A stretch of DNA of 64,000 nucleotides from Labrenzia sp. OB1 (GTDB taxonomy: Bacteria; Pseudomonadota; Alphaproteobacteria; Rhizobiales; Stappiaceae), in contig NZ_JSEP01000019.1 in assembly GCF_001624695.1 (NCBI RefSeq), forward strand, positions 2,595 to 66,594, written 5' to 3'. This document shows positions 1 to 8,835 of this stretch, one piece after another. The position numbers and the translations under genes were made by a program. The notes beneath the pieces were generated by a model. The model ran no database searches, was not told the origin of the DNA, and saw nothing but the letters and a program-made list of their open reading frames with translations. The first letter of the stretch is position 1. Each line of letters begins with the position of its first letter.

Positions 1-1
1 C

Positions 2-490
2 TGGACTGATATCACTCGCGGTCAGCGCAACCGGGACCATTTGCGTTATCCAACTGATTTGACGGATCGGGAGCGGGCTGTTTTGACACCACTGATCCCT
101 CCCGCCAAATCCGGCGGCCGGCTGCGCAAGACCGACATGCGAGAGGTGACGAACGCGATCCTTTATATCCCGGGCAGTGGTAATCAGTGGCGGGCTCTGC
201 CGAAAGACTTCCCCCCGGCCTCCACGGTGCGAGGCTATTTCTGTTGCTGGCGCGATACCGGTCTTTTGCAGACCATCAACCACATCCTTGTCGCAGCCAC
301 GCGAAAACTTGAAGGAAGCGAGGCCTCGTCCACAGCCGGGGTGATCGACAGTCAGTCGGTCAAAACCACGGAAAGCGGCGGGACCTCTGGCTATGATGCC
401 CCCCTCTCAGCGATGCTTCGCATCGCCTGCCGGGCAACGGGCAAGAAGATCAAGGGACGCAGGATCGCAACCTATAGTTTTGTCTCATAG
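2..490 (+). pseudogene. IS5-family transposase, truncated
   Basis: The frame is open from the window edge, so the start lies just outside. The N-terminal half reads like IS5/IS427-group transposases: WTDIT at the start, then DLTDRE, QWRALP and the catalytic-domain segment DSQSVKTTESGG followed by GYDA. In intact relatives GYDA is followed directly by GKKIKGR. Here about 13 extra residues separate them, and the protein stops ten residues after GKKIKGR, so most of the DDE domain is missing. It is a dead insertion-sequence remnant at the left edge of the phage-like region. Terminal inverted repeats were not identified. Confidence 0.85.
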
Positions 491-527
491 ACTTTTGAAT
501 CGGACTCTAAGGCTAAAACGCCAGAGA

Positions 528-1040
528 CTAGATCGTCCGGAAATACTCCCAAAGATCATCCATGACCTCCGGGGTGTAGCCGAGAGCGGCGCCGATGGTT
601 TCCACCAGGGGATGATCCCGTCGGAACTCTGCAGCGTGTTTCCACTCGATTTCAGCAGCAGCGGCTTCGAACGGGTCCGCGATGGCGTTGAGATGAGCCT
701 GCACCTCTGCCGAGGCTGTCCCGGAATTGAGGAGCCCAAGGTGGAATTGCCGGGCTGTGAGGGCTGGCATCGCCGCACGGATTTCCTCGGCAGTCGGCTC
801 TTTCCACTCGGGGATCTCACCACCGGCATCCCGCCAGGCCTGTGCTGCCTCGATGACCTTCAGGTTCCATGCATTGTTTTCGCCGGGGCGGAGGCCCGTA
901 ACAAGGGCTTCGGTGTCCCCATCGTCATAGACAACGGAATAGTGAGCAGCGCCTATGATCTTGCTCATATCCGTCTCGGTGTGGTCGGTTTCCTTGTGGG
1001 GAAGGAAGCCGTGGAAGTTGGTGATCGTTGCTTTCATCAT
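528..1040 (-). CDS. Phage tail-associated hypothetical protein
   Basis: A protein of 170 residues with no enzyme motif. The central stretch (TAEEIRAAMPALTARQF, then about 25 residues ending in an alpha-helical repeat) resembles the C-terminal part of small proteins encoded directly after tail fibre genes in alphaproteobacterial prophages, which may act in fibre assembly or attachment. Its start overlaps the stop of the upstream tail-fibre gene by 4 bp (ATGA), so the two are translationally coupled. The function is inferred from position only. Confidence 0.65.
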   Translation of the reverse strand: MMKATITNFHGFLPHKETDHTETDMSKIIGAAHYSVVYDDGDTEALVTGLRPGENNAWNLKVIEAAQAWRDAGGEIPEWKEPTAEEIRAAMPALTARQFHLGLLNSGTASAEVQAHLNAIADPFEAAAAEIEWKHAAEFRRDHPLVETIGAALGYTPEVMDDLWEYFRTI

Positions 1041-2131
1041 GCAACCCTCTGATAGATGTAGGTTTCGCCACCGGAGGCTACGCCACGGGCGCGGTAAGTC
1101 CCGGCCAGGATCGAACCTTTTCCGCTTGAGTGGGTGCTATCCACATACTGCTGACTATTGCCGGTGTAGAGGTAGATGCTTCGGGAAGCGTTGCGGTTCG
1201 TCCCGCCCTGAAATGAGGCCACGAGGACATGGCCAATTGGGAAATTGGTCGCAGAGGCGGAAGTCTGTGTGTCGCAGAAAGCGAGCTTATGGAAGCCGCC
1301 GTCATTCTCCTCTGCACCGAAGGCGTTCTGGCTGTCATCCCATCCGAGGTTTCTCCAGGTGTTGGAGTTGTCGTCGTAGAAAAAGGCCCAGCTATCTCCG
1401 CCGCCATTCTTTCCGACGTATATGTTGGTGTGAACTGTAAGGTTCCCGGCGATGGTGTAGGACCCACTCATCGTGTCGTTGCCGTCGGACCGCACCAACT
1501 GAGAGCTGTTCAGCCCGTCCAGCTTGTCGCTGTCAGCGGCCTTGCCCCCGGTAGCAAGCTTGCCGTCAAGAGCTGACTGCAAGCCGGTGACTTGCGAGAT
1601 GGCATGGCTATGACTTGAATTGGCTTTGCCTGCCAAATCTGCGGCAGAGGCCTTTCCATCCAGAGCCGATTGCAGGCCGGTCACATTCTCGATCGTATGC
1701 GTGTGCACCGTCGAGGCCTTGCCTGAAAGCGAGACCGAAATGCTATCGAGCTGGCCTTCGACGCTGCCTGAACCGCCGTAGGTGACGTTTGCGGACGCGA
1801 TCTTGGCCGCCTGCCAGGTCGAACCGATAAAGAGCAGGACTTGACCGTCCACCGCGCTCGAAACGTTGACGTCTTCAAGCGAGGCAAGCGTCGGGGATTG
1901 CAAGGCCGTGATCGCATTACTCAGCGCGGTCAGCTCATCGTGAAGACCCTGGACACCCGCGATGACATGATCATGCCCTTCTGCGGCTTTGCCGCCCAGG
2001 GCCGTATCCAGGCCATGAACCACACTCTCAAGCGCCAGAACCATATTCCGGATGCGGACAAACTCTTCACTGGTGAGGTTTCCTTCATCCGGAATCGGAA
2101 GGTCATAGTGAGGCGAGCGAGCATCTGCCAT
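1037..2131 (-). CDS. Phage tail fibre-like protein with tandem repeats
   Basis: A protein of 364 residues. The middle third contains two copies of the tail-fibre motif VTGLQSALDGK, each preceded by a histidine-rich HTHTIEN or HSHAISQ segment, typical of trimeric phage tail-fibre shafts and collars. The C-terminal part has aromatic and glycine-rich beta-type sequence (STWRNLGW, GGETYIYQRVA) fitting a receptor-binding tip. It lies 11 bp after the large tail protein gene and overlaps the next gene. It probably forms the distal tail fibre of the ancestral phage. Confidence 0.8.
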   Translation of the reverse strand: MADARSPHYDLPIPDEGNLTSEEFVRIRNMVLALESVVHGLDTALGGKAAEGHDHVIAGVQGLHDELTALSNAITALQSPTLASLEDVNVSSAVDGQVLLFIGSTWQAAKIASANVTYGGSGSVEGQLDSISVSLSGKASTVHTHTIENVTGLQSALDGKASAADLAGKANSSHSHAISQVTGLQSALDGKLATGGKAADSDKLDGLNSSQLVRSDGNDTMSGSYTIAGNLTVHTNIYVGKNGGGDSWAFFYDDNSNTWRNLGWDDSQNAFGAEENDGGFHKLAFCDTQTSASATNFPIGHVLVASFQGGTNRNASRSIYLYTGNSQQYVDSTHSSGKGSILAGTYRARGVASGGETYIYQRVA

Positions 2132-2142
2132 GTGAACTCCTC

Positions 2143-5100
2143 TTAAATGCCGTAGGACCGGATATCGGCGATCGAGGGCCGCGCGCCCGGGCCACCGTTC
2201 AAGGTGATCCTGAGGCGGCCACCCGTGGTGGCGTCATGCGGTGCAATCTCGTAACGAGGCTCTTGCCAGCCACCGCCAAGATCCGCACTTTCCACCACAG
2301 CGAGCGGTGCCCAGTTGCCGTCAGACTTGTCCATTTCGACCGTCACGGAAGCCCCGGGCGGCAGAAGCTGCGCAAACAGGGTGTTGGCGCGGGTGAGCCC
2401 CCTGATCGGCCACTCTTTGGTAACGTAGTCGCCGCTGCTGCGAACTCGGCCGGCAATCAGGGTCGTGCCCGACCACAGGATCGGGCTCTCGGTCGCTGAG
2501 CCATTCAACACGGCCCGAAGCGTCACCACTTCGTCGATCAGTTCGTCAAACTCCAGAGGCTGTTCCGGTGCCACCCGGATAACCTGGCCACTTTCGCGCA
2601 CAAGTTCGTAGCGGAACGTCGTATTCGCAGTGGGCAGTTCCACCGCCCCCCGGATCAGGAGATCCGTGAAGGCGCTGAGTGTTCCGGTATAAAGGTCCAC
2701 GGTCTTTTGAACCGGATTGAAGCGGACGCCGATCAGCTCAAACCACAGATCCTCCTCCTGGTGCGCCGTCCAGGCCGTCCGGTTGGCCGAGGAAAACAGC
2801 GTGCCGACCGTATAAGGCTGGGCGCTGACAAGTTGTCCCGTTGCCGGATCAACATCCCCCATGCGGGCGATCGAGAGCGCATGCGCCGCGTCGTCGGTCA
2901 GGATGACGAAACAGAATTCGCGCGCCGGCGGAAGATAGATCGGTACATCCCAACGCGCTTCCAGGATGTCGCCCACCTGGCGCCCCTGCATCGCCAGGAA
3001 GTCTTCTGCGATAATGTCGTTGGTCGGATAACCGTTGATCACGGTGCATAGCTGGACACGGACACCGTTGTTCGGGTCACCGATCTCTCCAATGCGGATA
3101 TTCACCCCGGCGATATGAGCGCCCTGAAAAAGCGAGAACGTCTGTGCCAAAGGGTCTTGGCTGGCGGCGCCACCCGTCCGGGTGACCACGTTCGTCACGT
3201 TCTGCGTCACGTTGGTAATGTTGGTGATGTTTACCACCGGGGGCGGCGCAGCGCGCGTGACCAGGTTCACCCGGCGCATAACCTCTGTCTCGATCGTACC
3301 CTCGCCAACAAACAGAGCCTCCGCGAAGGAGTCTGCTGCTCCCTCGGCCCTTACCAGCCGCACCCCGGTTGGCACCAGGGGCGGAATGGTAAGAGTGCCG
3401 CTGATCTCTCCGTTGAGATCGGCGACCGGCGCCGGATCCGGCGTGATGTCGATACCATCGAAGAGGAGCGCGGTGAGCGGTTCGTTGGCGGCAAAGCCCT
3501 CGATCGTGAACTCCAGGTCAATCTCGCGCAACGTAGCTGCCGCCGAGACTGTTTCGCTGACCTCTTCCGTGAGCGTTGTTTGCCCCGGAGGCTGGTCCGG
3601 TGCCGCGGTGAACTCGCGCGTGATCGCGCTGGTGAACTCGGTGATATGATCCGTCCAGAAATCGCTGGCAGGCTGAAGCCTCATCGCTCCCGGCATGGTC
3701 AGAAAATTGGCGTAAGGGTTGATCCTGAGCGAGCGCGTCGAAAGACGCTGGAACAGGATAACCTCCTCCTGCCAATCAAGCATATGCGTTCCGGCAACAC
3801 TCTGCACGTCCACACCATCGACGGCGAGTTGAAGAACCCCACGATTGATCGCGGCGGTCTGCGGCTCGCCGGCATCCCTGTAGAAATCATTCTGCAACAG
3901 ATCGGTGAATATTCCATCGCGTGCGACACTATCGCGCGAGTGAATATCACGGCGCTGCTCCGAGCGGTCGAATTGCTGCACAACGGTTTCGAGCAGCTCG
4001 AAAAACCGGCGCATCTCATCGTAGGTATAGTTCTTGGTGCCGTTGTTGATCACCGTCGGCACGCTCTGCCAGTCGAGATGCACGTCGGCAAGCTTCAGAA
4101 CGTCGCTTGGCGCTTTTGGCGCAACGGCGTTTTTGCGCGCGGAAACCCCGTTGATATAGACGGCAGCACCGGTCTGATCGAGGCCGATCGCGTCAATGCG
4201 CGGCTTCTTGGACTGGTAAGTGATCGTCACTGGCTTGTTCACCGCGCCACCCGACAACTTGACGGTTGTCTCAGTCACTTCATCCGGCGTTACGGTGTCA
4301 TAATAAAGATAGGTCACCGAGTAGCTGGATGCCTGTGCAGGCTCCGCGCCCGGGGGCGCCCAGGAGATCGAATTGCCTTCAAGCGTATATGTCGCCGGAT
4401 CGAACGTGCTCGCACTCTGCTCGACCGACAGGATCTCGACGATCGACGAGTTGCCCAACAGATCGGAACCACCGGGAACCGCGCCGCGGGTAATGACTTC
4501 CGTGATCTCCTTCGTCACCGTGGCAGCGGTGACCGAAGCAATAGGCGGCAGGTGAATCGAAATCACTGCGGAGCCATCGCCACTGTCGATGTAGGTGTGC
4601 GGTTCCAGGTCGACCGCTTCAAGCTCAGGATCTTCCGGAACCGCAAGCCTCAAGGCAGATTCCCGAATGCGCTTCCAGCCGCGAATGTTCGCTATGCCCG
4701 CACCGATGGAATAGACCTGTTCGGCGCCGGATCTGCCGAGCGGAACCACGTTGCAGCCTTCGACGATATAGTGACCATTGCTGTCAAAATCGTAGCCGGA
4801 GATCTGCTGCAGCACACCCGTCAACGCCGGCGGCGGGCCTTGATCAATGATCGCGCCATCGCGCATCGTGTAAACCTGTGCGAAGTCCCCTTCCAGGCCA
4901 TCGCCGTCGATCGACCAGGTCAGATGACGCGCTTCACGCACCGCCCCCGGTTCACCGAAGGACTCGGTTCCCTCGTCAATGCCGAGAAGATCTTCCTCAT
5001 CTTCGTGCGTGATGTAGCTCTTTTGGACACGCACTCCGACAGAAACGTCTCCGACCATCGATACGCCTGGGATCGTTTTCGCCGGCACCGGATGGATCAA

Positions 5101-5811
5101 TCCGCCAACATAGATCATGCCCTCCGCAAGCTGCACCATCGCGGTCGTGGCGGGATCGTCTGGCGTCACGATAATGTCGCCGCCCGATCTGCGGTTGCCA
5201 TCGGCCGCGACCAGGTTCCCAACACCTTTGAGTTGGTGCAAAAAACGGCTCTGCATCTCGTTGTATTCGGACGGCTGCGTATAGCGGCCGGAAAGGTAGA
5301 CAAGCGCCGTCCAGGCAGATGCCGGATCGAAACGATCGTTGGCGCCCGCGATCCCCGAGGGATGCTGAAACATCAGATGATCTCCAAAAGAATTTGAACT
5401 TTGTCCCGGACTGTTTCGCCAAAGGGAATGTCCGTCGGGAAAGGCCTCCTGCTTGCGCCGCCTGTCTTCGGCCTTCGCCCTGTCCGCCGCAATCCGGTCC
5501 GGGCTCAATGGCTCCGCTTCAGCGTTGCCGCCAAGCCGCTCCATCGCCTCGACAAAGGAAAGCCCCTCCACCGTTTCCAGAAACGTGAACTGATCGCCGC
5601 TCGCCCCGCAGCCAAAACACTTGTAGCGATGCTCCCTGTCGAGACAGTGAAACGACGGCGTGCTTTCTGCGTGAAACGGGCAACACGCCCAAAAGTCGCC
5701 GGTCCCGGCGTTGGTCTTCGCCCGGTCCCAGGTCACATGCCTGCCGATGATCGTCGAAATCGGGTTCCTGTCCTTCACCCGCTCCTTTTCGGCTTCCGTG
5801 TAGCGGGTCAT
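2143..5811 (-). CDS. In-frame fusion: CHC2 primase zinc finger plus phage DUF4815-like tail protein
   Basis: A single frame of 1222 codons with two unrelated halves. Residues about 1-115 are a DnaG-type CHC2 zinc-binding domain with CPFH and CFGC ligand pairs and GDQFTFLE after them; the TOPRIM catalytic domain that should follow is absent. From about residue 147 the protein is a large phage tail/baseplate protein (RFDPASAWTALVYLSGR onward, DUF4815-like), with a later NITNITNVTQNVTNVV repeat and beta-rich C-terminus. At the junction an internal ATG at 5373 has a GGAG Shine-Dalgarno 8 bp upstream, so the tail protein still has its own start. A deletion between an early primase gene and a late tail gene explains the arrangement. 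Confidence 0.8.
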   Translation of the reverse strand: MTRYTEAEKERVKDRNPISTIIGRHVTWDRAKTNAGTGDFWACCPFHAESTPSFHCLDREHRYKCFGCGASGDQFTFLETVEGLSFVEAMERLGGNAEAEPLSPDRIAADRAKAEDRRRKQEAFPDGHSLWRNSPGQSSNSFGDHLMFQHPSGIAGANDRFDPASAWTALVYLSGRYTQPSEYNEMQSRFLHQLKGVGNLVAADGNRRSGGDIIVTPDDPATTAMVQLAEGMIYVGGLIHPVPAKTIPGVSMVGDVSVGVRVQKSYITHEDEEDLLGIDEGTESFGEPGAVREARHLTWSIDGDGLEGDFAQVYTMRDGAIIDQGPPPALTGVLQQISGYDFDSNGHYIVEGCNVVPLGRSGAEQVYSIGAGIANIRGWKRIRESALRLAVPEDPELEAVDLEPHTYIDSGDGSAVISIHLPPIASVTAATVTKEITEVITRGAVPGGSDLLGNSSIVEILSVEQSASTFDPATYTLEGNSISWAPPGAEPAQASSYSVTYLYYDTVTPDEVTETTVKLSGGAVNKPVTITYQSKKPRIDAIGLDQTGAAVYINGVSARKNAVAPKAPSDVLKLADVHLDWQSVPTVINNGTKNYTYDEMRRFFELLETVVQQFDRSEQRRDIHSRDSVARDGIFTDLLQNDFYRDAGEPQTAAINRGVLQLAVDGVDVQSVAGTHMLDWQEEVILFQRLSTRSLRINPYANFLTMPGAMRLQPASDFWTDHITEFTSAITREFTAAPDQPPGQTTLTEEVSETVSAAATLREIDLEFTIEGFAANEPLTALLFDGIDITPDPAPVADLNGEISGTLTIPPLVPTGVRLVRAEGAADSFAEALFVGEGTIETEVMRRVNLVTRAAPPPVVNITNITNVTQNVTNVVTRTGGAASQDPLAQTFSLFQGAHIAGVNIRIGEIGDPNNGVRVQLCTVINGYPTNDIIAEDFLAMQGRQVGDILEARWDVPIYLPPAREFCFVILTDDAAHALSIARMGDVDPATGQLVSAQPYTVGTLFSSANRTAWTAHQEEDLWFELIGVRFNPVQKTVDLYTGTLSAFTDLLIRGAVELPTANTTFRYELVRESGQVIRVAPEQPLEFDELIDEVVTLRAVLNGSATESPILWSGTTLIAGRVRSSGDYVTKEWPIRGLTRANTLFAQLLPPGASVTVEMDKSDGNWAPLAVVESADLGGGWQEPRYEIAPHDATTGGRLRITLNGGPGARPSIADIRSYGI
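5371..5385 (-). promoter_or_regulatory. Internal ribosome-binding site and ATG of the tail protein
   Basis: On the minus strand GGAG (5385-5382) precedes ATG (5373-5371) by 8 bases. The ATG opens MFQHPSG, which is the natural beginning of the DUF4815-like tail protein. The 24 residues upstream of it look like translated leader rather than protein. This site decides that the tail protein may be made alone as well as in the fused form. Confidence 0.6.
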
Positions 5812-5843
5812 GGGCAGACTCCCATCCGCAACCGCTCCGTGTT

Positions 5844-6617
5844 ATGGGCAAAAGCATGAAACCTGTACATTGGCTCGCCATCGGGACGATGATCCCGATC
5901 ATTTTGTTCCTGATCGTCACAGGCCTCGACACAGCGTGCTCCCCTACTGCACTCATGTCTGCGGGGGAAAGTCCGCGCGTTTGCTACCGAGAATGGATTG
6001 GCGCTCTGAGTGGCTGGGTTGCCGCATTGGCTGCTGGCGGGACGATTATTGCGTTGTTCCATCAAATCAGACGAAACGAGGAAACCGCCCATAAGCGTGC
6101 TTTGGAGGCGAAACAGCTTTTCGTGGAAGAAATCGAAGTAACTCTTCGCCAACTCAATCGAGCTTGGAAACATGCAGAAGATATTGATGAGGAAATCAAG
6201 CGCGGAAAAGGTGTAGAAGAATTCATAGAAAAATTGAAGCGCGAGATGAAGCAAATCGATTTTGACCTCACACAAGGGGAGTTCGAAGATCTCCTTCAAC
6301 TTATGCTTCCACGCCATCGCGCAAAGTGCGCAACGTTGTTGCGACGCATAAAGGCAGCTGCCAAGGAGAAGGAATTTCCAGCCTTTACCTCGGAGGGTCA
6401 CGAATACACACGTGAACCCGACAATGAGGAGCTCGTTGAACTGCTCTTGTGGTGCTTCGACTACATAAATCGCGCGATCGAAAGCGATCACCCGGAGCTT
6501 GCCGGTATATTCGCCAACCGCAGCCCTGTTCGGAACCAATACGATGAATTCGCTGACGGCTTTTTCAATTCCTTTCTCTTCGGCAAGTTTCCAAACAATC
6601 CCAACAACCCTTATTGA
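5844..6617 (+). CDS. Membrane-anchored hypothetical protein (phage cargo)
   Basis: A protein of 257 residues, not recognised. It has two hydrophobic segments near the N-terminus (about residues 8-26, and 50-70 with GWVAALAAGGTIIALF), then a charged, largely helical cytoplasmic region. The two-helix plus helical-tail layout is common in accessory membrane proteins of prophages and defence islands. ATG codons at 5844 and 5856 are both possible; neither has a strong Shine-Dalgarno. It is divergent from the primase/tail fusion with only 32 bp between starts. It is more AT-rich than the flanking phage genes, suggesting separate acquisition. Confidence 0.65.
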   Translation: MGKSMKPVHWLAIGTMIPIILFLIVTGLDTACSPTALMSAGESPRVCYREWIGALSGWVAALAAGGTIIALFHQIRRNEETAHKRALEAKQLFVEEIEVTLRQLNRAWKHAEDIDEEIKRGKGVEEFIEKLKREMKQIDFDLTQGEFEDLLQLMLPRHRAKCATLLRRIKAAAKEKEFPAFTSEGHEYTREPDNEELVELLLWCFDYINRAIESDHPELAGIFANRSPVRNQYDEFADGFFNSFLFGKFPNNPNNPY

Positions 6618-6713
6618 TGTCTCTCCATCTCGCATTCGCCTGAACGACCTGCACTTGCCCCCTCCCACACGCTCTGATTTCATGAACTTGCACCGCAAAC
6701 CTCGGGACTTTTC

Positions 6714-7592
6714 ATGAAACGAGACAACACACCGCGTCCGAAGAGACTGGCGGACAGACCGGACACGCAGCCGGCGCCGCAACCAAAACCTAGCCACGCG
6801 GAAATTTTGGCTGCGCTTCGCGAGCACCGGCGCATCGAGGCGGCGGAAATGGGGTTTCTGCGCCGGCAAGCCAAAAGGCTGCGCGAATCGTGGTTTGTCG
6901 TCGGACTTGAGGCGGTCGGCCTGATCGGCCTGCTCGTCGCCTCCGGGCTTTTCGTGGTCGAACTGCGCGAACGCCAGGACGAACGCATCGCCCGCGCCTG
7001 GCAACTCGTGACCACCCCGGCCCCAGGCAACAGCGGCAAACGCGAGGCGCTCGAATATTTGAACAGCGAGACACTCTGCCTGTCCGGTGACTGGAGCTCG
7101 CCGTTTTATGGACACTGCTGGAAATCCCGAACCTCGCTGAGAGGCATTGATCTTTCCACAGACACCCATGGCGACGCTGTGTTTCTTGCAGAAGTCGATC
7201 TCTCCGGCGCGGACCTCCTGGGTGCCAATCTGTCCGGCGCAAGCCTTTGGGGCGCTAATTTGTCCGACGCAAGACTTTGGAGCGCCAATCTGTCCGGCGC
7301 GGACCTTACGTTGACCAATCTCTCCGGCGCAACCCTTTGGAGCGCCAATCTGTCCGGCGCAGACCTTACGTTCGCCAATCTGTCCGGCACACTCCTGGAG
7401 AATGAGATGATGATTGACAAAACGCGAATCGAAGGCGCTTGGGCCTACAAGGACACGCCCCCCAGCGAAATGCCCGAACAGATCGAAAACACCATCGCCT
7501 ATCGCAACACCAAAGAAACATGGGAAAGCTTCGCCGAACGCATGCTGCTTGAGCGGCCCGACCTCGACTTTGAGGCTGCCCTGGCGTGGTGA
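6714..7592 (+). CDS. Membrane-anchored pentapeptide-repeat protein
   Basis: A protein of 292 residues. A cytoplasmic helical N-terminus (residues 1-60) is followed by one membrane helix (about 63-82, VGLEAVGLIGLLVASGLFVV) and a short linker. A pentapeptide-repeat stretch (about residues 145-225) then has repeating units of the A(N/D)LSGA type, with near-identical 30-base DNA repeats. Pentapeptide proteins form right-handed quadrilateral beta helices; some mimic DNA, others are scaffolds. It shares its layout and the linker pattern A-W-x-L-x5-PG with the gene at 8836-10050, so the two are paralogues. It is probably a phage moron gene; no specific function can be assigned. Confidence 0.8.
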   Translation: MKRDNTPRPKRLADRPDTQPAPQPKPSHAEILAALREHRRIEAAEMGFLRRQAKRLRESWFVVGLEAVGLIGLLVASGLFVVELRERQDERIARAWQLVTTPAPGNSGKREALEYLNSETLCLSGDWSSPFYGHCWKSRTSLRGIDLSTDTHGDAVFLAEVDLSGADLLGANLSGASLWGANLSDARLWSANLSGADLTLTNLSGATLWSANLSGADLTFANLSGTLLENEMMIDKTRIEGAWAYKDTPPSEMPEQIENTIAYRNTKETWESFAERMLLERPDLDFEAALAW

Positions 7593-7604
7593 TACCCCCC
7601 CCCC

Positions 7605-7913
7605 TCACGCTGCCCTCCCCGGCTTCGGCAACGCCGGCCGCTCCGCAAACTCCATGTCGATCCACTCCAGCACCCGCACATAAAGCTGCTCGAACACCGG
7701 CAGCGAGCCGAGGCCCTCGCGCTGCCGGTCGCGGTTGGCGGCGGCAACCTCCGCTTCGAAGGCCCAAAGGTCCATTTCCGAGAATTTATCCGCGAAGCCT
7801 TCCCTTGCCATAGCGGCCGGCCGCTTGCACAGCGCCTCCAGCACCGGGCGCAGAAAGCCCGCGTTCCAGAAATCCTGCGTGTCGCAATAGCCTTCCGTGC
7901 GCATCTTCAGCAT
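7605..7913 (-). CDS. Small phage early protein, unknown
   Basis: A protein of 102 residues, acidic and helical, with aromatic-rich segments (DLWAFEAEVA, QLYVRVLEWIDMEF). It is the last gene of a compact minus-strand set (8426 to 7605) whose members overlap by a few bases, as in phage early operons. It overlaps the upstream gene by 7 bp. Not recognised. Confidence 0.55.
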   Translation of the reverse strand: MLKMRTEGYCDTQDFWNAGFLRPVLEALCKRPAAMAREGFADKFSEMDLWAFEAEVAAANRDRQREGLGSLPVFEQLYVRVLEWIDMEFAERPALPKPGRAA

Positions 7914-8134
7914 CCCCGCCCCTCCCTTGTCTCAAAGAACAGCTCCGGAAACGCTTCAACTGCTGCAAACATCCCGAACCATTCCAGCGCGCGTACCCGC
8001 GTTATCACCTTGTCGGCAGGCTCCCTCGGCTCATAAATATCCGCCGGAGGCCCTTCCGGATGCGAGGCCCAAAGCACTGCAGTGGTCGGGTCTATTGTCT
8101 GGTTGGCCGTCTGGAGAGACATCCCGTTAGTCAT
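7907..8134 (-). CDS. Small phage early protein, unknown
   Basis: A protein of 75 residues with no recognised domain. It begins 8 bp inside the end of the preceding gene (8127-8426) and overlaps the following one by 7 bp, so the three are probably translated in sequence. The only notable feature is a helical C-terminal half with paired aromatic residues (LEWFGMF, FPELFFE). Confidence 0.5.
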   Translation of the reverse strand: MTNGMSLQTANQTIDPTTAVLWASHPEGPPADIYEPREPADKVITRVRALEWFGMFAAVEAFPELFFETREGRGC

Positions 8135-8426
8135 CGCCCGCTCCGCACCGATCTGCTGCGCCGGGCATCAGGCCGCAGCGTGTTTCCAGAAGCTGCGCCA
8201 AAAGTCGCGCGCTCTCGGCGGGCAGAAACGTATCGCCCTCCACCGCGCCGGAACGGCGCCAGACCAGCCGGCAACCTCCGGGAGCGGCAAAAACATCCAA
8301 GGTTGAAAAACAAAGATCTGCACAACTAAGATGATGCCCGTCCTCTGAGGGCAGAAACCGTCCGAGTTTCCGCCTCAAGTCTGGAGTCTCAGCCATGGCC
8401 GGTTTCAGTTTTTCCGCATCAGACAT
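8127..8426 (-). CDS. Small phage early protein, unknown
   Basis: A protein of 99 residues, not recognised. A GAGGA Shine-Dalgarno lies 8 bases upstream of the ATG at 8426. A second in-frame ATG at 8396 overlaps, base for base, the ATG of the divergent gene (8395-8712) inside a CCATGG sequence. The 5' ends of the two divergent genes overlap by 32 bp if the upstream start is used. It is the first of three overlapping minus-strand genes. Confidence 0.5.
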   Translation of the reverse strand: MSDAEKLKPAMAETPDLRRKLGRFLPSEDGHHLSCADLCFSTLDVFAAPGGCRLVWRRSGAVEGDTFLPAESARLLAQLLETRCGLMPGAADRCGAGDD

Positions 8427-8712
8427 TTTGAAAGTCCTCGATAGCGTTCCGCTTTGGAAGTCGCTGGTGACATTGCCGAAAAGAGTTGCCGAGCTCGAAG
8501 CCCGGCTCGCTGCGCTTGAAAAAACGAAGGCCGATCAGACAGCGCCCGCAGCAAACGCCTGCCCGCGCTGTTCGGCGGCAATGGTTTTTCAAAACGAGCG
8601 CCCGCACCCGACATTCGGCCGCATGGGTGTCAAACTGCATGAATTTAAATGCGACGGCTGCGGCTTCACCGCCGAGCGCCGCTACGATCCGGGCAAGAAT
8701 GCCTATACGTGA
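8395..8712 (+). CDS. Zinc-ribbon protein (phage cargo)
   Basis: A protein of 105 residues. The N-terminal half is a helix and short coiled coil (VAELEARLAALEKTK). The C-terminal half carries two cysteine pairs, CPRC and CDGC, separated by about 30 residues, fitting a small zinc ribbon. A GGAG Shine-Dalgarno sits 8 bases before the ATG. Such short coiled-coil/zinc-ribbon proteins recur in alphaproteobacterial prophages but have no known role. The stop codon is in the same frame as the pentapeptide gene that follows. Confidence 0.65.
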   Translation: MAGFSFSASDILKVLDSVPLWKSLVTLPKRVAELEARLAALEKTKADQTAPAANACPRCSAAMVFQNERPHPTFGRMGVKLHEFKCDGCGFTAERRYDPGKNAYT

Positions 8713-8835
8713 TCCCGACATCCTCCTCACGCTCCCGCCGCGCTGCGGCACAGACCTGCCGGGCGGACACCCCTCAACTCGAAAGGACGTGTTGAACCGG
8801 CCTGCAGTCTCCGGTTTAGTGAAACCGTTGATGAA

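Noticed and set aside
3115..5397. A 760-codon open frame on the plus strand opposite the primase/tail fusion gene
   Set aside because: It is antisense to a gene with clear domain motifs, its translation is rich in Arg and His with no domain, and it has no ribosome site. It is a shadow of the high-GC coding strand.
5808..7169. A 453-codon minus-strand frame across the membrane-protein and pentapeptide genes
   Set aside because: It is antisense to two genes with membrane helices and pentapeptide repeats, and its translation shows no domain.
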